Position numbers and translations under genes: made by a program | Notes under the pieces: model-generated | The model's database searches: none | What the model was told of the DNA's origin: nothing | Seen by the model: the letters and a program-made list of their open reading frames with translations, nothing else | Shown here: positions 1-6,884 of the stretch, piece by piece | Layout: each line of letters starts with the position of its first letter | How positions within the stretch are numbered: the stretch's first letter is position 1 | DNA from: SIG440 sp045580025 | Lineage (GTDB): Bacteria; Bacillota; Clostridia; Monoglobales; Monoglobaceae | Assembly: GCA_045580025.1 (NCBI GenBank) | Contig: JAZNNB010000017.1 | Location: 1 to 25,256 of the forward strand | Direction: 5' to 3' | DNA: 25,256 nt

Positions 1-2
1 TG

Positions 3-566
3 TTGCTGAAGCCTGAAAGTCTCACTCTTGACCTTTCGCTTTTGACCATTGCTGCAGGGGTTGCTGTCTGTCGCACGATAAATAACATATCAAAAAACAC
101 TCCATCAATAAAATGGGTAAACGATATTTTTTTGAGTGGCAGAAAAGTCTGCGGAATACTTGCCGAAAGCACTACCGACTCATCAAACAGCGCAATCAAT
201 AATATTATAGTAGGAATTGGTCTGAATGTTGCCACACCAAGAGATGTATTTCCCGGGAAATTAAGCGATATTGCTGTATCTCTTTTCCCCGAAAATACCA
301 CCCGAAATGAAATCATCGCAAAAATCATTGACGAATTTAAAAACATATATGATTTTTGTGATAAGGAAAGTTTGATTGAGGAATATAAAAGCTATTCGCT
401 GATTTTGGACAAAAAAATAAGTTTCACCAAGGGCGGCGAAACTTTTGCAGGAACTGCAGTGGATATAAATATAGAAGGAAATCTGATTGTAAAACTTGAA
501 AACGGTGAAACCGTCACCTTGAAATCAGGTGAGGTTTCACTTGGAAGCGAGAATTTTGCAGAATAA
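3..566 (+). CDS. birA: Biotin--[acetyl-CoA-carboxylase] ligase BirA (5' truncated by window edge)
   Basis: This is the C-terminal two thirds of a biotin protein ligase, which activates biotin as biotinyl-5'-AMP and transfers it to the lysine of biotin carboxyl carrier domains in the cytoplasm. The visible part has the KWVNDIF motif (family KWPND), the GRKVCGILAE motif that follows it, a VGIGLNV stretch, and a C-terminal SH3-like domain (about the last 50 residues, ISFTKGGETFAGTAVDI). The reading frame is open to the window edge, and the usual catalytic GRGR-containing segment must lie upstream, so the TTG at position 3 is not the true start. Whether an N-terminal DNA-binding domain exists cannot be seen. 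The gene ends just before a bidirectional terminator shared with the convergent M42/ACT operon. Confidence 0.93.
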   Translation: MLKPESLTLDLSLLTIAAGVAVCRTINNISKNTPSIKWVNDIFLSGRKVCGILAESTTDSSNSAINNIIVGIGLNVATPRDVFPGKLSDIAVSLFPENTTRNEIIAKIIDEFKNIYDFCDKESLIEEYKSYSLILDKKISFTKGGETFAGTAVDINIEGNLIVKLENGETVTLKSGEVSLGSENFAE

Positions 567-572
567 TTCAAC

Positions 573-603
573 AAAAAGGCTGATGCATCGCATCAGCCTT
601 TTT
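573..603. terminator. Bidirectional intrinsic terminator between birA and the convergent operon
   Basis: A perfect 14-bp inverted repeat (573-586 with 590-603, core GGCTGATGC) has a 3-nt loop and is flanked by A5 on one side and T5 on the other, so it can terminate from both directions. It lies 6 nt after the birA stop and 10 nt after the stop of the leftward cysteine-rich gene. Confidence 0.9.
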
Positions 604-613
604 AAATTTAACG

Positions 614-898
614 CTAAAACAACTCCCCAAAGTCGTCTCTTAAATCATCTTCATCCTCGTCATCATCCCAAGTTCTGTCGCCACCAAAGGCTTCCTCAGG
701 GAACAGCTCCTCAAAGCTGAGAAGTTCAGGAGCGTCATTTTCTTCCAAAGTCAAATCAACATCAACCGTCTTATAGTCCTCATCCATCTCAAGACACGCA
801 CCGCAGTTGTCGCATTTTTTCTTTGGGTCAAGGTCGCACATATCACACTCACCGCAAGCAATACAATCACGGTCATACAAAATACACTTTTTATTCAT
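614..898 (-). CDS. Small cysteine-rich, acidic-tailed protein of unknown function
   Basis: A 94-residue protein that I cannot name. The first 35 residues hold eight cysteines in regular spacing (C5, C12, C15, C18, C21, C29, C32, C35), including a CIACGECDMC run and a CDNCGAC run. This suggests zinc or iron-sulfur binding but does not match the spacing of a 2[4Fe-4S] ferredoxin. The rest is very acidic, ending in a DDDEDEDDLRDD-type tail, with two FEELFPEE/FGELF-like hydrophobic-acidic patches. The start has a good AAGGAG SD site. It is the last gene of the leftward M42/ACT operon, 12 nt after the ACT gene, and ends at the shared terminator. Similar short Cys-rich proteins occur in Clostridia as conserved hypotheticals. 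A redox-sensing or metal-storage role would be guesswork. Confidence 0.8.
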   Translation of the reverse strand: MNKKCILYDRDCIACGECDMCDLDPKKKCDNCGACLEMDEDYKTVDVDLTLEENDAPELLSFEELFPEEAFGGDRTWDDDEDEDDLRDDFGELF

Positions 899-910
899 TT
901 TGTTTTCTCC

Positions 911-1333
911 TTAAATTTCTTCCTGGGTTGAAATTTCTATTCCTTGTTGTTCAAGAACATCAACTGCTTTTCCCATATCATCGGTACAGATAGCCACTCT
1001 GCCCGTTGCTTCCTTTTCACCTATAAATGAATAAAGATATTTGATATCAATCCCCGCATCGCAGATGGGTTTCACCACATCATCAAATGCACCAAGCTCA
1101 TCTTCCATAACAGCAACTATTACCTCATTCACTTGGGCTGTCATCCCTGCACTGCGAAGTGCTTCAACCGCCTTTTCTGGTTCTTTCACTATAACTCTGA
1201 AAATTCCAAACTCTGTGGTATCCGCAATGCTGAATGCACGGATATCTATTTTTTTGTCACGAAGCACCTTGGTTATATCACCAAGCTTTCCCGCTTTGTT
1301 TTCCATAAATACTGAAACCTGTTTCACAAACAT
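911..1333 (-). CDS. Tandem ACT-domain amino-acid-binding protein
   Basis: A 140-residue protein made of two ACT domains and nothing else (about residues 3-68 and 71-137). The first begins with the ACT signature VSVFMENKAGKLGDITKVLRDKKIDIRAFSIADT; the second is more divergent (AVMEDELGAFDDVVKPICDAGI). ACT modules bind amino acids and act as allosteric sensors. Stand-alone double-ACT proteins of this size are common in Clostridia and methanogens, often next to phenylacetate-CoA ligase-like genes, which are absent here. The start is supported by a GAGGTG SD 7 nt upstream. It sits 12 nt downstream of the third M42 gene, so it is probably co-transcribed with the peptidases. A role as amino-acid sensor for that operon is inference. 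The ligand is unknown. Confidence 0.87.
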   Translation of the reverse strand: MFVKQVSVFMENKAGKLGDITKVLRDKKIDIRAFSIADTTEFGIFRVIVKEPEKAVEALRSAGMTAQVNEVIVAVMEDELGAFDDVVKPICDAGIDIKYLYSFIGEKEATGRVAICTDDMGKAVDVLEQQGIEISTQEEI

Positions 1334-1345
1334 TTTAACACCTCA

Positions 1346-2248
1346 TCACAAGTTTAATTTTTCAACAGCTGCTTTTAAAACCCGCACTGCATTTTCCAAA
1401 TCCTTTTTGAGAATTTTATCTTTTCCGTCTTCCTCCGCTTTAGCCGAAATTCCAATAGCCGTCCAATCCACGCCTTTGCCCGACGTCAAAAAACTGCTGC
1501 CAAAAAAGTTTTCATCCAAAACCGCAGTTCTTGCATCAATCTTTTGTGAAGCTGCAACATCCTCCAAATCCTTTCTGAAATTCACCGATGCAACCGCAGT
1601 GCTGTCCTTTGCTATTATCACAGCACCGTCTGTTTTTTTATCACAAAAACCATCCACACTTATTGCATGCTCAAAGCTGTTGTCGCTTAAAAACGCTTTT
1701 GTCCCCTTTCCTCCAATTCTCTTTTGTGCAGAGAAGAGCAGAGCAAAGTCCCCATCCGTTTCAAGCACCGCCTGATATACTGTCAAAAGTCCCACTTTGT
1801 TTTTCAGCCCATAACCAAGATAGCAATCCTCTGTCTCGTCAAGTTCTGGCTTCAGTATTCCAAAATCACCCACAGAAATTTCCGATGTATCCAACGCTAT
1901 ATATAAATCAGAAATTTTTGCATCATCACTTTTCTCGCTGTCACATTTGACCTCTCCAAAAGAGCCATTTCGAAAAATAACATTCTTTCCCATAAGGTCT
2001 TTCGTCTTAAGTCCGCCGAACACAGAAAAACAAAGCTTTCCGCTGGAATTGTCCGTTATCATAATTCCAGCAGTGTCCATGCCGCACTCAATCAAAAGCT
2101 TCGGATTTTCGCCTTTTTTCGCTATTACATTTCCAAGGCTATCAATACATATTTCATCAAACTTATCCTTAAGGCTTTCAATCAAAATCCGTCTCACTTC
2201 ATCTTCGTATCCAGATGGCGAAAAGGCGTTTAATATTTTCTCAATCAT
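1346..2248 (-). CDS. M42-family peptidase paralogue, probable pseudoenzyme
   Basis: A 300-residue member of the M42/TET aminopeptidase fold, shorter than its two upstream neighbours (339 and 342 residues). The N-terminus (ILNAFSPSGYEDEVR) and the LLIECGMDTAGIMI segment align clearly with active M42 proteins, but the metal-binding residues are largely gone. The HxD histidine is Gly56, the bridging Asp of LDDR is Lys149, the Glu-Glu pair (general base plus ligand) is Lys176-Arg177, and the C-terminal RY(I/M)H histidine is missing. Only Asp58 and Asp199 remain at expected positions. The frame is intact, the start is coupled to the upstream gene (8-nt overlap), and downstream genes follow closely, so this looks like a maintained non-catalytic subunit rather than a decaying pseudogene. 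Mixed TET complexes of different M42 subunits are known in archaea; a structural or regulatory subunit role here is inference. Confidence 0.85.
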   Translation of the reverse strand: MIEKILNAFSPSGYEDEVRRILIESLKDKFDEICIDSLGNVIAKKGENPKLLIECGMDTAGIMITDNSSGKLCFSVFGGLKTKDLMGKNVIFRNGSFGEVKCDSEKSDDAKISDLYIALDTSEISVGDFGILKPELDETEDCYLGYGLKNKVGLLTVYQAVLETDGDFALLFSAQKRIGGKGTKAFLSDNSFEHAISVDGFCDKKTDGAVIIAKDSTAVASVNFRKDLEDVAASQKIDARTAVLDENFFGSSFLTSGKGVDWTAIGISAKAEEDGKDKILKKDLENAVRVLKAAVEKLNL

Positions 2249-3260
2249 TTTCTATCAGCCCCTTTCCACAATCCTCCAGAAAACCCTCTACAATATATTT
2301 GCACGACTGGAAATCCAACTTGTGAATAACCGACACCGGCGAATGAATATATCGACAGGGTACTGATATTGAAGCTGTCTTTACTCCGCCGTCAAGAAGA
2401 GAGATTGAGCCTGCATCGTTTCCACCGGCTGTTGACGCCTTATACTGCCACGGAATGTTTCGCTTTTCCGCTGCCTTAATCAGCATATCACAAACATCCC
2501 TGTCCGACTTGCTTGCTGAATCAAGGACAGAGATAGCTGAACCACCACCACTTTTTGTAACCCTGAGGCTTTCGGGCACATTGGGAAGGTCATTACAGGT
2601 TGTCCCCTCAATAACAAGAGCAAAATCAGGTCTAACGCCCTTTGCCGCAATTCTTGCGCCCCTGAGACCTACTTCTTCCTGAACATTAAAGGCACAAACA
2701 AGATTTACATTCCATTCCTTTTTGAGAATGTCAATCATAATCGCACAGCCAAGTCGGTCATCAAGAGCCTTTGCCTTTATCATTTCACCAAACACAATAT
2801 ATTCACTGTCGAAGCCAAAGTAGTCGCCCTTTGTTACAACACTTTCTGCATCCTCTCTATCTTTTGCTCCAATATCAACAAAAAGTTCATCTGTGTTTGG
2901 CGTCTTTTCCCGTTCTTCTTTTGAGGTAAGATGCACGGGTTTTAAACCAATCACACCATACTTCCCGTTCACTCGCACTCGCTTTGAAACAAGGATTCTC
3001 GCATCAATGCCGCCAACCGTTTGGAATTTTACATATCCATCCTCGGTTATATCGGTGACAATAAATCCCACTTCATCCATGTGGGCAGAAAGTAGTATCG
3101 TCTTGGCATTTTCCTTTTTTGCCTTTTTAAATGCTAAAAGGTTTCCCATATTGTCAACGCTTAGTTCCGCACCACAAGCTTTAATTTCTTCTATTATAAT
3201 TTCTCGTACCTCTGTTTCACAACCTGAAACACCAAAAGCATCCGTCAGTTTTCTAAGCAA
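2241..3260 (-). CDS. M42-family metallo-aminopeptidase (TET/FrvX/YsdC type)
   Basis: A dinuclear metal aminopeptidase of family M42; these form large tetrahedral oligomers that trim cytoplasmic peptides. All key residues are visible (numbered from the start chosen here): H60 and D62 (AHMDEVG), D167 (ALDDRLG), E195-E196 (NVQEEVGLRG), E218 in the position usually Asp or Glu, and H306 (RYIHSP). I chose TTG at 3260 as start. It gives the family-typical MLRKLTDAFGVSG, has an AGGGGGTG SD about 8 nt upstream, and overlaps the preceding gene by 8 nt, exactly like the next junction. The longer TTG start at 3281 adds seven residues and has no good SD. The gene is the middle member of three tandem paralogues. 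Substrate preference (glutamyl/aspartyl or neutral) cannot be read from sequence. Confidence 0.92.
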   Translation of the reverse strand: MLRKLTDAFGVSGCETEVREIIIEEIKACGAELSVDNMGNLLAFKKAKKENAKTILLSAHMDEVGFIVTDITEDGYVKFQTVGGIDARILVSKRVRVNGKYGVIGLKPVHLTSKEEREKTPNTDELFVDIGAKDREDAESVVTKGDYFGFDSEYIVFGEMIKAKALDDRLGCAIMIDILKKEWNVNLVCAFNVQEEVGLRGARIAAKGVRPDFALVIEGTTCNDLPNVPESLRVTKSGGGSAISVLDSASKSDRDVCDMLIKAAEKRNIPWQYKASTAGGNDAGSISLLDGGVKTASISVPCRYIHSPVSVIHKLDFQSCKYIVEGFLEDCGKGLIEND

Positions 3261-4281
3261 GGATTTCACCCCCTGATACAATTTCTGCTATCAGCTTTGA
3301 TGCGTTTTCCACATCGCATATATCAGCCGTCTCAACAGCAGTATGCATATACCGAATGGGCACAGAAATCACCGCACATGGAATTCCCCTGCCCGATGTC
3401 TGCAACGCCCAGGCATTGGTCCCCGTGCTTCCCGATGCCACTTCAATTTCATAATGAATATCCTTTTTCTTGGCAATCTCGATAATACGCTTTGTTTTTT
3501 CGAAATCAACATTTGGTCCACGGCATATGGTCACCCCGCATCCCAAAGGAAATGTTTCATATCCCTTTGCATCCGGCGTCTCACCATAGGTCACATCAAC
3601 AACCACCGCAAAATCACATTCTGTTTCGCCGGCAACAGTATACGCACCCAAAAGACCCTGTTCTTCTCCTGATGCAAACACAATACATAAATTATATGGG
3701 ATTTCCTTGCCCTTTATTTTCTCAAGGCAATCAAAAATCACAGCCATACCAAGTCGGTTATCAAGTGCAGCCGATGATACACGATTGTTCATCAGTTCAC
3801 AGAAAGTCGACCTCAATAAAATCGGGTCTCCAACACTGATTTTTGAGGTAGCCTCGTTCCCAAGGCCTGTATCGATAACCATATCTTCTGTCTTAAGTCC
3901 CTCATCCTCCTCATCCTTGGTCATAAGATGAGGGGGTTTTGCACCAATTATGCCAAACACTTCCTCTTTTCCCAAGATTATCACCTCTGACGCAGGAAGA
4001 ATTCTTTCATCCACACCGCCAATAGCACTAAATCTCACAAATCCATTTTCATCAATGGAAGATACAATAAGACCAATTCTGTCAAGGTGTGCCTCAAGCA
4101 TAATTGTCTGGGCATTCTCTTTTTTGGATTTAATCATACCTATAACACAGTTTGTTTTGGTTATCCTTGCATCAAGACAGTATTCTTTAAGCTTTTCGCA
4201 TACACTCGCTGCAAACTCTTTTTCAAACCCCGATATTCCCGGACGTTTTGTTAGTTCTTTTATTGTTTCAGTTATATTCAT
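3253..4281 (-). CDS. M42-family metallo-aminopeptidase, first of three tandem paralogues
   Basis: A 342-residue cytoplasmic aminopeptidase of family M42 with the complete dinuclear site: H65 and D67 (EAHLDRIG), D174 (AALDNRLG), E206-E207 (ASGEEQGLLG), D229 (VVVDVT) and H313 (RYMHTAVE). The frame stays open upstream to a TTG at 4356, but that codon lies inside the -35 box of the operon promoter. ATG 4281 has an AAAGG sequence about 9 nt upstream and gives the normal N-terminus (MNITETIKELTKRPGISGFE), so I use it. This is the promoter-proximal gene of the operon M42-M42-M42(inactive)-ACT-Cys-rich protein. The expected role is final degradation of short peptides into free amino acids, which would fit the downstream amino-acid-binding ACT protein. 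Confidence 0.93.
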   Translation of the reverse strand: MNITETIKELTKRPGISGFEKEFAASVCEKLKEYCLDARITKTNCVIGMIKSKKENAQTIMLEAHLDRIGLIVSSIDENGFVRFSAIGGVDERILPASEVIILGKEEVFGIIGAKPPHLMTKDEEDEGLKTEDMVIDTGLGNEATSKISVGDPILLRSTFCELMNNRVSSAALDNRLGMAVIFDCLEKIKGKEIPYNLCIVFASGEEQGLLGAYTVAGETECDFAVVVDVTYGETPDAKGYETFPLGCGVTICRGPNVDFEKTKRIIEIAKKKDIHYEIEVASGSTGTNAWALQTSGRGIPCAVISVPIRYMHTAVETADICDVENASKLIAEIVSGGEILA

Positions 4282-4327
4282 ACAAAAGAGCCTTTCGACA
4301 CAAAATATTTTCAAATTATCTATTTGT

Positions 4328-4356
4328 ATTATAACCCAAGGCTTATCCTCCGTCAA
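4328..4356 (-). promoter_or_regulatory. Sigma-A-type promoter of the M42 operon
   Basis: On the minus strand TTGACG (4351-4356) is separated by exactly 17 nt from a consensus TATAAT (4328-4333). Transcription would start about 4321, giving a leader of about 40 nt before ATG 4281. It is divergent from, and close to, the nptA promoter. Confidence 0.85.
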
Positions 4357-4388
4357 GCAAAAGAACGATTTCTCTTTTCAAAAAACAC

Positions 4389-4417
4389 TTTACATTTTAT
4401 TCGCCTTATGTTATATT
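4389..4417 (+). promoter_or_regulatory. Sigma-A-type promoter of the Na/Pi cotransporter gene
   Basis: TTTACA (4389-4394), 17-nt spacer, TATATT (4412-4417) on the plus strand, about 95 nt before ATG 4510. The two divergent -35 boxes are about 32 bp apart. I see no convincing Pho-box direct repeats. Confidence 0.7.
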
Positions 4418-4509
4418 ATATTTGGTGAAAATTACGATTTATATATGCACCATTGCTTTTAAAGATATCATCAAATTTTATACATATTAAAACAAAGGAG
4501 AAATTCACT

Positions 4510-6273
4510 ATGGACATTTTTTCGGTTTTATCTTTGATAGGTGGACTTGCTCTCTTCCTTTATGGAATGGACCTTATGGGTGACGGACTAAAGAAACTTG
4601 CCGGCGGCAAGCTTGAATCTATTCTCGCAAGGCTTACCTCTACAAGAATTCTCGGATTTTTGCTTGGTTTTATTGTAACATCAGTTATCCAGAGTTCATC
4701 CGCTACCACCGTTATGCTTGTTGGCTTTGTGAACTCCGGCATAATGAAACTTGGACAAACCATAAGCATAATAATGGGTGCAAACATCGGCACAACCGTC
4801 ACCTCATGGCTCCTGAGTCTCACGGGCATTAACGGCTCAACCATATGGCTCAAGCTTTTAAAACCCGAATCTTTCACACCAATCCTCGCCGCAATAGGCG
4901 TTGTTATGACTATGATGTCCGCAAATGACAAGAAGAAAAATACCGGTTTCATTTTAATCGGCTTTGCAGTGCTTATGTTCGGTATGGAAACAATGAGCGG
5001 TGCCGTTGAGGGTCTTCGCGAAAACGAATCTTTCACAAAAATCCTTACTATGTTCTCAAATCCCATTATGGGCATCTTGGTGGGAACTATATTCACAGCA
5101 ATCATCCAGAGTTCCTCGGCATCTGTCGGCATCCTTCAGGCTCTTGCCCTCTCTTGTGTGATTCCCCACTCAACAGCTCTCCCTGTTCTTCTTGGTATGA
5201 ACATCGGCACAACCATTACCCCCGTTATTTCATCCCTCAGCGGAAACACCGAGTCAAAGCAAGTTGCTATCTCCTGTGTTTACATCAAAATGATTGGTGT
5301 GGTAATTGTCACCGCCATTTTCTATCTTATCTATTATATGACTGACCTGCTTGACCCCTTTATGAATTCTCAGGCTACGGTATTCACCATTGCTATTTCT
5401 CATACATTGTTTAACATTATTTCAACAATTATCTTGATGCCATTCTGCAATGCCATCGAAAAACTTGCAGTCAAGACATTCAGGTCAAACCCCGCCGCAC
5501 AGAAATCTGATGTCTTTGATACTCTTGACGAGAGATTTCTTGACGTTCCAGCATTTGCTGTTGAAAAGTGTCGTGAGTTGGTTTGTGATATGGCAAAGAT
5601 TTCCTCGGGCGCGCTCAGTGATGCAAACAACCTTTTTGCAGATTACAGTGCTGAAAAGTTTGAAAATGTTATGGAAACCGAGAAATTGGTTGATAAATAC
5701 GAAGACAAGACCAGCACATACCTAGTAAAAGTTGCAGCAGCTGACATTTCTTCAAAAGACAGTAAGGTTGTTACCGAGCTTCTTCACTGCATAGGTGATA
5801 TTGAAAGAATTTCTGACCATGCTGTAAACATCGCAAAGGTTGCAAAAGAAATGAGCGACAAAGAGGTTTCTTTCTCACCTCAGGCTCAAAAGGATATAAG
5901 GGTAATTATGTCGGCAGTTACCGAAATACTCGACCTGGCTGTTACCTCACTGGTTAACGAAGACATTGTCCTTGCAGGTAAAGTTGAACCTCTTGAACAG
6001 GTTGTTGACAGGCTTAAACGTAAAATAAAGAGCAATCACATTTCACGTCTCAAGCAGGGCGACTGCACTATGGAGCTTGGTTTTATTCTTTCCGACCTGC
6101 TTACAAACTATGAAAGAATTGCTGACCACTGCTCAAATATTGCAGTTTGTCTTATCGAAATTGCTCACGACTCTTTTGAAACTCATGAATATCTCAGAAA
6201 TGTCAAAGAAAGCCCCAACGCAGCGTTCGAAGACCTTTACCAGACATTCAAACAAAAATATTCTCTTGAATAA
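4510..6273 (+). CDS. Na+/phosphate cotransporter family protein with C-terminal PhoU-like domain (NptA/YjbB type)
   Basis: A 587-residue inner-membrane protein of the type II Na/Pi cotransporter family. Two inverted-repeat transport modules are visible, each with the signature QSSSA motif (Q61-S64 and Q200-S203) followed by a G-NIGTT segment (about residues 90-95 and 229-234). Hydrophobic helices fill residues 1 to about 335. From about 350 to the end the protein is soluble, mostly helical and PhoU-like, with two metal-type ExxD repeats (CIGDIERISDHAVNIA and DLLTNYERIADHCSNIA). ATG 4510 is preferred over an upstream in-frame start at 4453 because AAAGGAG lies 9 nt before it and the earlier codons are not membrane-like. 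It has its own promoter and terminator, so it is monocistronic. Bacterial members move phosphate, possibly as exporters when fused to PhoU; the direction is not decidable here. Confidence 0.92.
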   Translation: MDIFSVLSLIGGLALFLYGMDLMGDGLKKLAGGKLESILARLTSTRILGFLLGFIVTSVIQSSSATTVMLVGFVNSGIMKLGQTISIIMGANIGTTVTSWLLSLTGINGSTIWLKLLKPESFTPILAAIGVVMTMMSANDKKKNTGFILIGFAVLMFGMETMSGAVEGLRENESFTKILTMFSNPIMGILVGTIFTAIIQSSSASVGILQALALSCVIPHSTALPVLLGMNIGTTITPVISSLSGNTESKQVAISCVYIKMIGVVIVTAIFYLIYYMTDLLDPFMNSQATVFTIAISHTLFNIISTIILMPFCNAIEKLAVKTFRSNPAAQKSDVFDTLDERFLDVPAFAVEKCRELVCDMAKISSGALSDANNLFADYSAEKFENVMETEKLVDKYEDKTSTYLVKVAAADISSKDSKVVTELLHCIGDIERISDHAVNIAKVAKEMSDKEVSFSPQAQKDIRVIMSAVTEILDLAVTSLVNEDIVLAGKVEPLEQVVDRLKRKIKSNHISRLKQGDCTMELGFILSDLLTNYERIADHCSNIAVCLIEIAHDSFETHEYLRNVKESPNAAFEDLYQTFKQKYSLE

Positions 6274-6282
6274 AAAAACTTG

Positions 6283-6312
6283 CCGGGAGCCAAAAACGGT
6301 TCCCGGTTTTCT
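6283..6312 (+). terminator. Intrinsic terminator of the Na/Pi cotransporter gene
   Basis: A 9-bp stem CCGGGAGCC / GGTTCCCGG (6283-6291 with 6298-6306, one G-U pair) with loop AAAAAC is followed by TTTTCTTTT, 9 nt after the stop. Confidence 0.88.
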
Positions 6313-6336
6313 TTTGAAATAATTTTTAAAAAAGCC

Positions 6337-6365
6337 TTGACAACTCTTGTTTTTTATTGTATACT
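6337..6365 (+). promoter_or_regulatory. Promoter of tRNA-Pro(GGG)
   Basis: Consensus TTGACA (6337-6342), 17-nt spacer, TATACT (6360-6365), ending 14 nt before the mature tRNA 5' end. Confidence 0.88.
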
Positions 6366-6379
6366 TGTACAAGTGATTT

Positions 6380-6456
6380 CGGGGTGTGGCTCAGTTTGGT
6401 AGAGTACCTGAATGGGGTTCAGGTGGCCGCTGGTTCGAATCCAGTCACTCCGACCA
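6380..6456 (+). tRNA. tRNA-Pro, anticodon GGG
   Basis: A 77-nt cloverleaf. The 7-bp acceptor stem pairs CGGGGTG with CACTCCG (one G-U). A D-arm GCTCAGTTTGGTAGAGT is present. The anticodon stem CCTGA/TCAGG encloses loop ATGGGGT, with GGG at 6414-6416. The T-arm contains GGTTCGAATCC. The encoded 3' end is A-CCA. GGG reads CCC and CCU proline codons. The gene has its own promoter and terminator and sits upstream of a second proline tRNA with a different anticodon. Confidence 0.96.
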
Positions 6457-6490
6457 AAATCGACAAGCGGAAAGCTTGTCGATTTTATTC
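6457..6490 (+). terminator. Terminator of tRNA-Pro(GGG)
   Basis: A 12-bp perfect stem (6457-6468 with 6474-6485, AAATCGACAAGC) with loop GGAAA and a short T-rich tail starts directly after the CCA end. Confidence 0.88.
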
Positions 6491-6509
6491 ATTTTATTCC
6501 GCCAAAGAC

Positions 6510-6538
6510 TTGACAAAACAAAAATAAATGTGTATAAT
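6510..6538 (+). promoter_or_regulatory. Full-consensus promoter of tRNA-Pro(UGG)
   Basis: TTGACA (6510-6515), 17-nt spacer and TATAAT (6533-6538) match the sigma-A consensus at every position, 23 nt before the mature tRNA. Confidence 0.92.
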
Positions 6539-6561
6539 AGCTAAGTCGGTCGAAAACATTC

Positions 6562-6638
6562 CGAGGCGTGGCGCAGTTTGGTAGCGCACCTGGTTTGGGA
6601 CCAGGGGGCCGCAGGTTCGAATCCTGTCGCCTCGACCA
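6562..6638 (+). tRNA. tRNA-Pro, anticodon TGG
   Basis: A 77-nt cloverleaf with a perfect 7-bp acceptor stem (CGAGGCG/CGCCTCG). The anticodon stem CCTGG/CCAGG encloses loop TTTGGGA, with TGG at 6596-6598. The T-arm is GCAGGTTCGAATCCTGT and the 3' CCA is encoded. UGG is the main proline isoacceptor (CCA/CCG and, with modification, the others). Together with the GGG tRNA upstream it covers the proline box. Confidence 0.97.
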
Positions 6639-6639
6639 C

Positions 6640-6676
6640 GTCGAAGCAAAGTTTTACTTTACTTCGACTTTTTTAT
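6640..6676 (+). terminator. Terminator of tRNA-Pro(UGG)
   Basis: GTCGAAGCAAAG pairs with CTTTACTTCGAC (one C-A mismatch) around loop TTTTA and is followed by TTTTTTATTT. Confidence 0.85.
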
Positions 6677-6691
6677 TTACCAAAACAACAA

Positions 6692-6726
6692 AAGGCAGAC
6701 GCCCTATCCATCAGGGAATCTGCCTT
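6692..6726 (-). terminator. Possible minus-strand terminator hairpin
   Basis: AAGGCAGA (6692-6699) pairs with TCTGCCTT (6719-6726), with an inner CCCT/AGGG helix and a 7-nt loop. On the minus strand the hairpin is followed by TTTTGTTGTTTT; on the plus strand there is no comparable T run. It could end leftward transcription that passes the permease gene, or an antisense transcript. No minus-strand gene lies directly upstream of it, so its use is uncertain. Confidence 0.45.
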
Positions 6727-6855
6727 CATTCTTAAAACCAACAACAGATTTATTATATCACATATTATATCCGTTTGTAAAGAGAAAACTTGCGAAGGCC
6801 TTGAATTTCTGCCTTTTCAACAAAAACGAGTCATTCAGTTTTTATAATTTGCCTA

Positions 6856-6884
6856 TTGAAAATGTCCCCCAAATCTGCTATACT
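6856..6884 (+). promoter_or_regulatory. Promoter without a downstream protein gene
   Basis: TTGAAA (6856-6861), 17-nt spacer, TATACT (6879-6884). Transcription would start near 6891 and run into the gene-free interval that ends at the strong terminator at 7216-7260. Confidence 0.7.

Noticed and set aside
1041..1775. Long plus-strand open frame opposite the ACT and M42 genes
   Set aside because: Low-complexity Ser/Phe-rich translation antisense to clearly conserved genes; no SD or family resemblance.
4453..4509. Longer N-terminus for the Na/Pi cotransporter
   Set aside because: The added residues are not membrane-like, the start has no SD, and AAAGGAG correctly positions ATG 4510.
6578..6847. 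Plus-strand open frame starting inside tRNA-Pro(TGG)
   Set aside because: It begins within the tRNA (MVAHLVWDQGAAGSNPVAS is a typical tRNA translation) and crosses the terminator.
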